Below are positions 10,319 to 19,213 of a DNA stretch of 64,000 nucleotides, in pieces (the first letter of the stretch is position 1; the number at the start of each line of letters is the position of its first letter). The notes beneath the pieces are model-generated. The model made no database searches. It had not been told where the DNA came from and worked only from the letters and a program-made list of their open reading frames with translations. The position numbers and the translations under genes are program-made. The stretch is from Halocafeteria seosinensis (lineage: Eukaryota > Sar > Bigyra > Bicosoecida): the NCBI GenBank assembly GCA_001687465.1, contig LVLI01000066.1, positions 58,303 through 122,302 on the forward strand, written 5' to 3'.

Positions 10319-13300
10319 ATGAGAGGCAGCCGAATCCAAGCCCGCTTCGAGGAGGAGAAAGATCATCAGACCCCACCAGCGTGTTCAGAAGAGCACACCA
10401 CCACTACCACCACCTCCACATTGCGAAGACAGCATGGAATGAGGAGACTGGGGTCAGTATCATCCAAGTGGAGGTGGATGAACATCATAGCACTGGTGGG
10501 AACGCTGTTGTTCTTCTTGGCAGCGGCGACTTTGGAGCTCCAGCCTCCTGCGGATCCAGAACCAGGCTCCCAATTCCTCCGTCATACCAGTGCTCACAAG
10601 GATGATGCGAATGTGGAAGCTTCGGTGCGTCGACGGAATCTGAGTCCGTTGGAAATGTCGTTTCTCCCCGAGTGGCTGGTTTGGGTGATCCGAATACTTG
10701 TCCCCAGTGGTGTATTAGGATTCCTCGGGCGCTGGATGTGGAAGTGGTGTCTAATTCACCAGTATCGCAAAGATGATCCCTTCTGCTATCGCGTCGCCAC
10801 AGAGCTGGGGTTGGATTCAACCACATACGCTCGGGCTGATCCGAATGACATGGATGCTCCGACGGATTATCGACCCCATCTACTGCGTCAATACTTGATG
10901 GATAACTTACAATTGCTGGTTGTCTGGTCCCCCGGTCAGAACTCTTTCGTTCCGTTAATTTCCTATCTCCATGATAACAGGGATCAAATACGTCATGTTT
11001 GCGCTTGCCGAGGGAGTGGTGTGAACGACTTAGCTTCATCGTTCGCTGGGGCTCTGCAACATGGTGTGGGTAATTCAATTGAACAAAGCCAAGCAGGTGC
11101 TTTAACACCTGTGCTTGCTGTCCAGAAGTTTAGGCTTATACGGGGAGGGTGCTGTCGAAGGTTATTGTGTTTGGGTCGAGTGATAGAGCCTTGGGCGCTT
11201 GAACCAAGTCATTGCCCCGATTTGAAGCATGATGTATTCCTGAGGTGGTGCGGTGGCATTGCAAGCTCAGGAGAGTATGCTAGTCTTGTAAAGATCGCAA
11301 GGCCTCCGGTGTCTTTGTCCATAAAATGCGATGATATTATGGACCCTGACTACATTCCTGTCAACGTCGTCTGGGACAATACCCAAAGTGAATCTGCATG
11401 GACCAGTATTATAGGGGAACAGAAAATTATGATTTCGCTAGAGCCAGCTCAAACGGGTACACCATGCCCTGTTGAATTCGTTGCAAAGACTGCAGGAGGA
11501 ATTCCGGATCGTCGCCGTAGTCTAGAATCTCCGACTCAGCTTAGTTTGGAAAGACTGAAGCAAGGAAACTACGGCCTGCGTCTCACCCCGAACGCACTAA
11601 TTGAGAGACCTAGTAACGAACATGGCAATACTCCGTTTTATGTGCATGCGTTTGTAGAATCAACAGACAACTACCGGTTGGGACAACTTAACAACGTACG
11701 TGAATATCACGAACTTCAGTGCTCCTCCTGGGAACATCCGTTAGTTAAGCAAGCTGAATATCGTGAACGCCTTCGGCGTTGGTGCAATAATCCTAGCAAT
11801 AACAGCATTGTACAACCCATCCAATCCCCACAAGGATGGCTGAATTTCCCGGCGGTGACCAGCGTAGAGAACAATTACTTCAATGATGAGCCTGGATGGA
11901 AGTGGGAGGCGGGTGAGGAACCATTCTGGACAAATTTAGCTCCTACGTCGGATATGTTCATTTCCCTGTGCGAACACAGTCCTATCGAGCTCTGTCGAGG
12001 GGATAGCAACAGAATCTCTGTCGATCACCTCATTTCATGTCCTCAGAAAATTAGTGTGCATCCGACGGAAGCATCCCTTTACTCTAACAATGAAAATCCC
12101 CGACGCGTGCCCTTTGAATTTCACTTGCAATGCAGTCATAAGATGCATGCAGGGATCGAACAAACGCGTTTATTTGTATTTAGTTATATCGCAAACACGA
12201 ATAGGTCGGAAGTGCGATTTGACTGGAGCAAACTGCCTCCATTGTTCAAGTGTGATTTTCTCCGCTTGCTATATCGAAGCTGGAGGCTTCACCGTCTCTT
12301 TAGTCACGACAGGGAAAAATATTTAGGCACGAAGGAGCGACCGATGTTGAACGATTGCTATCAAAAGCTGACGCTACTAGACAAGCACTCGAAGAATCCT
12401 AACGAAGAGACCCAGACGAGGGAAATCAATGCGACGGAGCTGCTTTCCTTGCCTAGCAGCAACGGCAAATGGGTTCTTTTTGAAGGGCCCGCCGGTGTTG
12501 GCAAAACTACCTTGTTTAAACATTTTGCCCAATCATGGTCTTTATCTGGAAATGAAGCAGAAGAAAATGAAATTGGGCGTCTATTAAGAGATAAATTTTC
12601 ATGGATAATTTGTATTCAGCTTTATCACTTGATGGATATTGAGTGCCACGATAGCGCTGCGGATGGAGAGACGTACCTGGGGAGTCTTCTTTCTAAGAGT
12701 TTCTTGGCTCTAAAAGAAAGTCTCAAAGGCAATGATTCCTCTCAGCAAATTAGCAAAGAGGAAGGCAAACGGATTGTAGAACACATACTAAAGAATGGTA
12801 AGGATGTTCTCTTTCTGTTAGATGGGTGCGATGAAGTAAAGAACAATCCGTTCTCGGCGAAGTCTCACGGCAATAAAGCCTTTACGGCACTGCGGCAAAC
12901 TGCAGCCACAGTGCTTGTCTCATCGAGGTTCTCAAGTCATACGGCGAGCCGGGATCAATACGGAATTCTTCTCGCTGCTAAGTATATTAACTACTTCGTT
13001 GAAGTCGAGGGGCTTCAGCCAGAAGCTCGACGAGGTTTTATACAGCACTATGCTGCTGAATGCTATTCGGATAAGAGGAACCGTTTGAAACTTTATCGGA
13101 ATTTACAGCTGTCATTCCGACTTAATGATCGTCTTAAAGAACTGAGCTCAAATCCGACCCTTTTGGAAGGGATTTGCTTCGTATATGTGGAAAGCGAAGG
13201 TAGATTCTTTGAGTCCACAACGAAAGACTTCCGTGTGACGCCGATTTATGACCGGACAGTGCACCATCTGCTGGACAAGTGGTGGAGATCGTACACTTCG

Positions 13301-16300
13301 AGTGCCGACGAAGACCCTTGTAAAATAGCAAAGAAGATTCTCGAAGATGTAGCTTCTCAGGTGGATAGAGATGATGGCTACACTGATAAACAGATTCCTC
13401 TTAAATTATTGCAAGAAGCTTTTGATAGCCACCGAAGGAAATTCCGAGGACCGTTGAAGCGTCTGAGGGGACCGAGTGAGTTTTTCGAAGGTGTAGGCTT
13501 GTTGCAAATAGTATGTCCCAGTGGTGATGAAAACCAGACTTACGAATTCATCCACCGATCCTACTGGGAGTACTTTTTGGCGCGTCAGCAATTTAAGACT
13601 GTGGATCCAAGAAATGTTGAAAGTCTTGTCGAGGGGGGATCGCGTCTCGGGGATCGGTTTATGGATTTCGTTGTTAGCCTCTTTAGTGAACACCAGAATT
13701 TAGAGGCTGTTACCACTTTGCTTTGTAGTTTGCACAGATCCCTGACAGGTCAGGAAGACGAAGCGTCTCGCGGACGCAGTCGTTTCGTAGAGCTTCTTCT
13801 GGAAGTCGATCCCGGGGCCTTGGAGCAGATATCGCTGAGTGAAATCACGTGTACTGCTGAAGAAATGAAGCTTTTGCTATTTTGTGCGGGGCAAGTAGGC
13901 AGTCTTCGCCTCATCCGGTGGATTTTAGATAATTGCAGCGATAGCTCAGTGAACCGGTTAGAGCTGAACCAAATCGCACTCGCTGGCGCGGTAAAAGGAG
14001 CACGCTTTGATTGTTGTCGAGCTGTTTTGGATACATTAGAAACTAAATTTTACCTGATAACCGATGTCGCATGGTCGCCGATTTATATTGCATCGAGAGA
14101 TGGATGTGCTCTCTGTCTGCAGTTACTGCTCAGCTGGCTCCTGGCTCGTCCCAACCTTCCAGCTATTGCTGACTCTGTCAGGCACGAATCTTTGAAGATA
14201 GCAGGACAACAAAACCATGATCGCTGTACTTCCTTACTCTTGATCTGGTGCGAAGGCAACATTGATGATTGTAATGCGCCAGTCCTGAGTGACTTCTGGT
14301 TCTCGCTGAATAGAGAGGAAAGGATCAGTAACGCGAAGCACTATCTTGACTGTTTTGACGACCTAGTCGAAGCGTTGCAGGACGAGAATGTGGACCGACT
14401 ATATGCACTCAACGACGACGGAAAGGATGTAAGTTTGCAGTTCTCTCGGAGGGGACAAGAAAATTGCTACTCCCCAGCATGGGTTGCTGTTGCATTAGAC
14501 AAGCCAAACACAATATTACCATTGTATACGTGCAATGCGACTATCGATGAAGTTCTGCCTTCTCGACGTATCAAGTTGATGTTCCAAGAAATTTGCTCGA
14601 CGTCAACGTCAAGCGAAATGGAATGTTTGCTGGACAAGGAGCTCTCCGTGGATGAAGAGACGGAACTTACTCCTTATGTTTTAGCCTCAAGTCTGGGACG
14701 ACTTGATTGTGTGGAAGCCCTGGAGCAAACGAAAGTGTCTCTGAAGAACGATGCAGCACTAGGTCTTGGTCCTCTGCGAGCAGCCGCCCGAACGGGCCAG
14801 TTGGCATGCCTGAAGCACTTTCTCGAAGCAGGACGCATATATATAGATACAGAGGTAATCAAGGATTCCATTTTGTTTGATCGAGATGAAACTTTCGAGT
14901 TTTTGCTTTCTCAAGGGAGTCAATGGGCAATTACCATCGATTTTATCGGGTATTGCTTCCAATTGTGCCTAGAGCAACGTAGCATAGGATGTCTTGAGTT
15001 ATTGCTGGCTAACGAATGGAAAGATCAGCTTTGTCAACATGGTCAGTCCAATGAAGGGGAGGTCATGAGCCAGTGTTTGCATATATGTCTCGACGAAGAT
15101 AGTGGACGTTGTCTTGGGGCATTGCTTAGCACAAAGCAGTGGAGAGATGCGGTCTGTCGGCATGAGGGATTTCATATGGAGGAACTCGTTTATCAGTGCT
15201 TTCAGCTATCAATGGAGAAAGACAACACAAAGTGTCTTGAGGAGCTACTTGACGTCGATGAGTGGAGACAGTTGCTTTATCAACATGCGGGATACAATGA
15301 AGGAGAGTTCTTGGATCATTGCTTCCAGTTGTGTATCGAACACGACAAGAATAAGTGTCTCGTGCACTTGATAGGTTCTGAGCGGTGGAGAGGTTCTCTT
15401 TGCCAGTTCAATGGATGCAGTGAAAATGGTCTCATTAACTCTTGCTTTCAGTCGTGCTTAAACAAAGATAGTCGAAAGTGCCTAGTGGAGCTTCTGAGTA
15501 CAACTCAATGGAAAGATATGCTCTGCGAACAGGAGAGGTTAACTTTTGAAGAGCTCATCGGTTCTTGCTTTCAATCATGCTTGGGAAACGATCGCGGGAA
15601 GTGCCTCGTCGAGTTACTGAATACATCTCAATGGAAGGATTTACTCTGTGAACAGATGGGATGCTCGTTTACTGAACTCATCGGTTCTTGCTTAGAGAAA
15701 GATAGTGGGAAGTGCCTCGTTGAGTTGCTGAATACATCTCAATGGAAGGATTTACTCTGTGAACAGATGGGATGCTCGTTTACTGAACTCATCGGTTTTT
15801 GTTTTCAGTCATGCTTAGAGAAAGATAGCGTAAGGTGCCTCGTTGAGTTGCTGAATGCATCTCAATGGAAAACTTTACTCTGTGAGCAGAAGGGATGCTC
15901 GTTTACTGAACTCATCGGTTCTTGCTTTCGGTCATGTTTAGAAAAAGATAGTGTAAAGTGCCTCGTTGAGTTGCTGAATGTATCTCAATGGAAGAATTTA
16001 CTCTGTGAGCAGAAGGGATGCTCGTTTACTGAACTCATCGATTCTTGCTTTCGGTCATGCTTAGAGAAAGATAGTGAAAAGTCCCTCGTTGAGTTGCTGA
16101 ATGCATCTCAATGGAACGATATACTCTGTGAGCAGGAGGAATGCTCGTTTACTGAACTCATCGATTCTTGCTTTTGGTCATGCTTAGAGTCAGATAGTGG
16201 AAAGTGCCTCGTAGAACTAGTGAGTACTAGCCTGTGGACCGATATGCTCTGTGAACAAGGCGAGTCCGTTGAAGATTTTACTGTCCGGTGCTTTCGATTG

Positions 16301-17764
16301 TGTATAGAAAGAGATCGTGGACGCTGTGTTGAATGTTTGCTAAGCGCCACGCAACTGAGTAACAGTATCATCCCTACGGCTGACATGGGAGAGGTCGCTA
16401 TCAAAGACGTAGTGAAATTAGATGCGATCCATTGCTTGGAGCCTCTTGTATCTTCCTGTGTGGAAAAATTTTCTTCCGAAATTGTTGGGTTGAGGGAAGA
16501 GCACATCTTCTTGGCCGCAAAATATGGTTCGGAGCCCGTTCTACGGACATCAATCTCCAGACTGAAGATACAACCCTCACGATTATTCACGGAGCAAGGA
16601 CATTATTCTTTACTATTCTTGGCGGCTTTGAATGGTCATGACGAGTTAATGAAATCTCTTATGGAAGACTTTGACATTAACGCACATCAAGGAGTCTCAA
16701 AGCATCGCGAAAGTGTTTTGTTTGCGGCAGCCCTGAGTGGAAATGTGAATTGTCTAAAACAATTGCCAAATTCCGATGTAGCATATCTTAGGAAGAAAAA
16801 GACGTCGTATAAACTGTTACCTCTTCATGCGGCTTGTCTAATGGACTCTTCGGAATGTATTAAATTCTTAATGCCCACTGAACCTTGGTTGGACGACAAC
16901 AGCCAGAAGACGAGGCTGAGGATCCACCCAGAGTGGCTACGCGATCTCCCTGATACTGTCTCGTTGCCTCGCGAGTTAACTGAGCACATTGTTCATGATG
17001 GGCGGCGCAACAGAAATGTCCATATGGTCGAGGTGAATGCAAAGACTATTGTTGATAATCTATTCAAAGCGCTACCTACATACACGTCTGTCTCAAGACT
17101 CTCAACTGACACCCGTAGTACGTATGATGATCATCATCATTATCAACAGCAGCATAATTACGATGACGATCATAATTTCAGTAACAACAGTGCATATACA
17201 CCGAGTACGACCCCAGAACATGACAACCAAGAAGAGGATGGGTTTGAGTTATTGGGTATGAGTTTGTGCAACCAATCCACAATTACAGATGATGCGTTCC
17301 GACATATTGGGCAATTATCACACTTGCAACACTTGTTTATGAATGAGTGCGATCAATCCACGATTACAGATGATGCGTTCCGATATATTGGGCAATTATC
17401 ACAGTTGCGAAGATTGGATATGATTGGATGCAATCAATCCACGATTACAGATGATGCGTTCCGACATATCGGTCAGTTACCACACTTGCAAACATTGTGG
17501 ATGAATAGGTGCAACCAATCTACGATTACAGATAATGCGTTTCGACATATTGGGCAATTATCACAATTGCAAAGACTGTGGATGATTGGGTGCGATCAAT
17601 CCACGATTACAGATGATGCGTTCCGACATATTGGTCAATTATCACAACTGCAAACATTGTGGATGATCGGGTGCAATCAATTTTCAAAGGATGCGTTCCG
17701 ACATGTCCATCATTTGTCCCATTTGAAAATACATGGGAAGATAGCCGCAACAAAAGATAGCTAG
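10319..17764 (+). CDS. NLR-like receptor B: membrane-anchored NACHT-ankyrin-Cys-repeat-LRR protein
   Basis: This is one uninterrupted frame of 2481 residues from the Met at 10319; an in-frame Met also exists at 10280. A hydrophobic segment near residues 57-75, the conserved RRNL motif and a second hydrophobic segment (about 115-140) suggest a membrane anchor. An unrecognised domain of about 550 residues precedes the P-loop GPAGVGKTT (12485) and the NACHT Walker B VLFLLDGCDEV (about 12806). YEFIHRSYWEYF marks the end of the NACHT winged-helix part. Then come ankyrin-like repeats, eleven full and one partial Cys-rich repeats (14954-16360), more ankyrin-like repeats and a His/Gln-rich linker. 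Five 27-residue LRRs and a partial one (17267-17740) end the protein. By family logic LRRs or ankyrins sense a ligand and NACHT oligomerises, but the output is unknown because the N-terminal domain is unassigned. Confidence 0.85.
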   Translation: MRGSRIQARFEEEKDHQTPPACSEEHTTTTTTSTLRRQHGMRRLGSVSSKWRWMNIIALVGTLLFFLAAATLELQPPADPEPGSQFLRHTSAHKDDANVEASVRRRNLSPLEMSFLPEWLVWVIRILVPSGVLGFLGRWMWKWCLIHQYRKDDPFCYRVATELGLDSTTYARADPNDMDAPTDYRPHLLRQYLMDNLQLLVVWSPGQNSFVPLISYLHDNRDQIRHVCACRGSGVNDLASSFAGALQHGVGNSIEQSQAGALTPVLAVQKFRLIRGGCCRRLLCLGRVIEPWALEPSHCPDLKHDVFLRWCGGIASSGEYASLVKIARPPVSLSIKCDDIMDPDYIPVNVVWDNTQSESAWTSIIGEQKIMISLEPAQTGTPCPVEFVAKTAGGIPDRRRSLESPTQLSLERLKQGNYGLRLTPNALIERPSNEHGNTPFYVHAFVESTDNYRLGQLNNVREYHELQCSSWEHPLVKQAEYRERLRRWCNNPSNNSIVQPIQSPQGWLNFPAVTSVENNYFNDEPGWKWEAGEEPFWTNLAPTSDMFISLCEHSPIELCRGDSNRISVDHLISCPQKISVHPTEASLYSNNENPRRVPFEFHLQCSHKMHAGIEQTRLFVFSYIANTNRSEVRFDWSKLPPLFKCDFLRLLYRSWRLHRLFSHDREKYLGTKERPMLNDCYQKLTLLDKHSKNPNEETQTREINATELLSLPSSNGKWVLFEGPAGVGKTTLFKHFAQSWSLSGNEAEENEIGRLLRDKFSWIICIQLYHLMDIECHDSAADGETYLGSLLSKSFLALKESLKGNDSSQQISKEEGKRIVEHILKNGKDVLFLLDGCDEVKNNPFSAKSHGNKAFTALRQTAATVLVSSRFSSHTASRDQYGILLAAKYINYFVEVEGLQPEARRGFIQHYAAECYSDKRNRLKLYRNLQLSFRLNDRLKELSSNPTLLEGICFVYVESEGRFFESTTKDFRVTPIYDRTVHHLLDKWWRSYTSSADEDPCKIAKKILEDVASQVDRDDGYTDKQIPLKLLQEAFDSHRRKFRGPLKRLRGPSEFFEGVGLLQIVCPSGDENQTYEFIHRSYWEYFLARQQFKTVDPRNVESLVEGGSRLGDRFMDFVVSLFSEHQNLEAVTTLLCSLHRSLTGQEDEASRGRSRFVELLLEVDPGALEQISLSEITCTAEEMKLLLFCAGQVGSLRLIRWILDNCSDSSVNRLELNQIALAGAVKGARFDCCRAVLDTLETKFYLITDVAWSPIYIASRDGCALCLQLLLSWLLARPNLPAIADSVRHESLKIAGQQNHDRCTSLLLIWCEGNIDDCNAPVLSDFWFSLNREERISNAKHYLDCFDDLVEALQDENVDRLYALNDDGKDVSLQFSRRGQENCYSPAWVAVALDKPNTILPLYTCNATIDEVLPSRRIKLMFQEICSTSTSSEMECLLDKELSVDEETELTPYVLASSLGRLDCVEALEQTKVSLKNDAALGLGPLRAAARTGQLACLKHFLEAGRIYIDTEVIKDSILFDRDETFEFLLSQGSQWAITIDFIGYCFQLCLEQRSIGCLELLLANEWKDQLCQHGQSNEGEVMSQCLHICLDEDSGRCLGALLSTKQWRDAVCRHEGFHMEELVYQCFQLSMEKDNTKCLEELLDVDEWRQLLYQHAGYNEGEFLDHCFQLCIEHDKNKCLVHLIGSERWRGSLCQFNGCSENGLINSCFQSCLNKDSRKCLVELLSTTQWKDMLCEQERLTFEELIGSCFQSCLGNDRGKCLVELLNTSQWKDLLCEQMGCSFTELIGSCLEKDSGKCLVELLNTSQWKDLLCEQMGCSFTELIGFCFQSCLEKDSVRCLVELLNASQWKTLLCEQKGCSFTELIGSCFRSCLEKDSVKCLVELLNVSQWKNLLCEQKGCSFTELIDSCFRSCLEKDSEKSLVELLNASQWNDILCEQEECSFTELIDSCFWSCLESDSGKCLVELVSTSLWTDMLCEQGESVEDFTVRCFRLCIERDRGRCVECLLSATQLSNSIIPTADMGEVAIKDVVKLDAIHCLEPLVSSCVEKFSSEIVGLREEHIFLAAKYGSEPVLRTSISRLKIQPSRLFTEQGHYSLLFLAALNGHDELMKSLMEDFDINAHQGVSKHRESVLFAAALSGNVNCLKQLPNSDVAYLRKKKTSYKLLPLHAACLMDSSECIKFLMPTEPWLDDNSQKTRLRIHPEWLRDLPDTVSLPRELTEHIVHDGRRNRNVHMVEVNAKTIVDNLFKALPTYTSVSRLSTDTRSTYDDHHHYQQQHNYDDDHNFSNNSAYTPSTTPEHDNQEEDGFELLGMSLCNQSTITDDAFRHIGQLSHLQHLFMNECDQSTITDDAFRYIGQLSQLRRLDMIGCNQSTITDDAFRHIGQLPHLQTLWMNRCNQSTITDNAFRHIGQLSQLQRLWMIGCDQSTITDDAFRHIGQLSQLQTLWMIGCNQFSKDAFRHVHHLSHLKIHGKIAATKDS
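14954..16360 (+). repeat. Cys-rich repeat block in NLR B, about 12 units
   Basis: Units of 120-123 bp encode the same pattern as in NLR A (CLVELLNTSQWKDLLCEQ and variants). The first four units are divergent and the later ones nearly identical. One unit near 15690 lacks 12 bp at its start. The paralogue has five units, so this block has expanded or contracted since the duplication. Confidence 0.9.
17267..17740 (+). repeat. 81-bp leucine-rich-repeat array in NLR B
   Basis: Five full 81-bp units start at 17267, 17348, 17429, 17510 and 17591, with a shortened one from 17672. Codons for STITDDAFRHIGQL are almost invariant between units and between the two NLR genes, while the LxxLxM positions vary. 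Confidence 0.9.
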
Positions 17765-17841
17765 GCATGTCTACATTCGCCGTGGGATTCATTACGAAGG
17801 CGTATGAGTACAGGTTTAGTGCACGCTGATGTATAGTGAGC

Positions 17842-18078
17842 AGGATCGCAGACGTCGCTCGTTCGCACCGTGCCAGCTTGTGCTTGTACTGGCCGGCGAG
17901 CTGGAGCTCGATGGAGTAGCACTTGCAGGTGATGTAAAGCTGCATGAAGGAGTCTCTGACCATGTCGTTGTCACTGGTGGTGTGGCCCTCGGTGATGGAG
18001 TAGCGGATGGAGACGTCGTTTCCGGATTTGCCCTGTTGTGTTGGGACATTGAAATGGCCCTTACCGTATATCGGGGAT
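17842..18078 (-). other. Insert with GC3-rich reading frame interrupting the duplicated flank
   Basis: The flanks of NLR A and NLR B agree up to the shared word tgtatagtgagc and resume at the gggaa-cgaacgtaaac block. NLR B has about 235 extra bases between them. On the minus strand this insert reads without stops for about 70 residues, including GKSGNDVSIRYSITEGHTTS and LQLAGQYKHKLARCE. Most third positions are G or C, unlike the neighbouring genes. It looks like a captured exon or gene fragment. I do not recognise the protein. Confidence 0.45.
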
Positions 18079-18249
18079 AAATCATTCAGGGAAACTCGAA
18101 CGTAAACGAGAACTATAGAGTACATTAAGTTTAAACAGTTCGGAGGTATTGCGGTTAATCTTAAGGTGTCGCCCATCTAAAATGTTACATTTCTCAATCT
18201 TATCTTCACGTGTACTGTTCGTAGTAAAATCAGCAACTTTGCAGGCTGA

Positions 18250-19210
18250 ACCGAATGCCATTGATTACTGCCGAATATTCACCGTCTTACGCAGTGGCTT
18301 ACCTCACCTCGACACTTCTAAACCTGGTTGCTCATGTGTAAACTCAGAATGTTCTTCAGTTAACAACTCCAGGATCTTCGCTTTTCGGTTTTAACCGGAA
18401 CCTTGCTGCCCTCAGTCTGGTTTCTCCATTAGCCTTGGCTCTTCCTCGGATTCATGTGCTTCTTCATCCTGAGTATGCTGGGGTTGCGAAGCTGATTGCT
18501 GGAGTGTTGTTTTGTCTCTTCCTTTCTGCAGGTTATGCTCAAAGTTATCAGTATTCGCCTTGCTTCTGGGGCTTCAAACTTCTCCTCCGCAACACGTCGC
18601 CCGGCTTGTGGGCGAAAAGTATTCGTCAGTTGCCTATGCGACAGCTCTTCCACTTTGGAAGTGACGGTCGCTTCTTCGCGGGATCATGTATGAACCTGAC
18701 CCACCTTTCGACCACATGCTCTTAGCTGATCCACTGGTACATTTCGAAGTGCTTGAGCGCGCTGTTCTCAACTTTTTCACAAGCAGTACCTTCGTTAGGA
18801 ACGCCAGTGGTGACGTTTTCCTCAACGATTTCCTTCCTGGAACGTGGTTGGCTGACCTGCCGCTACATTTGGAAGAACTTGGATGCGCTCGTTTCAACTT
18901 CTTGGCAACGGTGGAAGACGGACTTGCCTCGTTTGTTCTTCTAGTTTTCAGCCACTCTCTGGGAATGTTGGATGTCCGGACCGAATACTTCTTCATCTTT
19001 TGGCTCTCAAGATTTGGAGCTTTGGTAAACTGTTTGTAGATGTCTGCTCAATTGCCTAAGGCAAACTGCGAACGAGTTCTGAGTTCTGATATTGCTGTAA
19101 CAAGATACTTCCTCGAGCAGCTAGAGTCTCGAACCAGCTTGTCCGGTTGAACCGGTTACGTAGTATAAATACTTGCTTGCCCCACAATGCTTGCTCTCAC
19201 TACCGTCTTT
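18250..19210. other. Intergenic, no firm gene
   Basis: The minus strand has an open Ser/Lys/Arg-rich stretch (18634-18996) with a loose internal duplication (KLKRAHPSSSKCS versus KLRTARSSTSKCT). The other frames over it are also open. It could be a relic of a charged protein, but nothing supports a gene. Confidence 0.3.
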
Positions 19211-19213
19211 CCC

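Noticed and set aside
17829-18080. Plus-strand Val/Gly/Asp-rich open frame
   Set aside because: Its composition is the complement of the GC3-rich minus-strand frame, which looks more protein-like.
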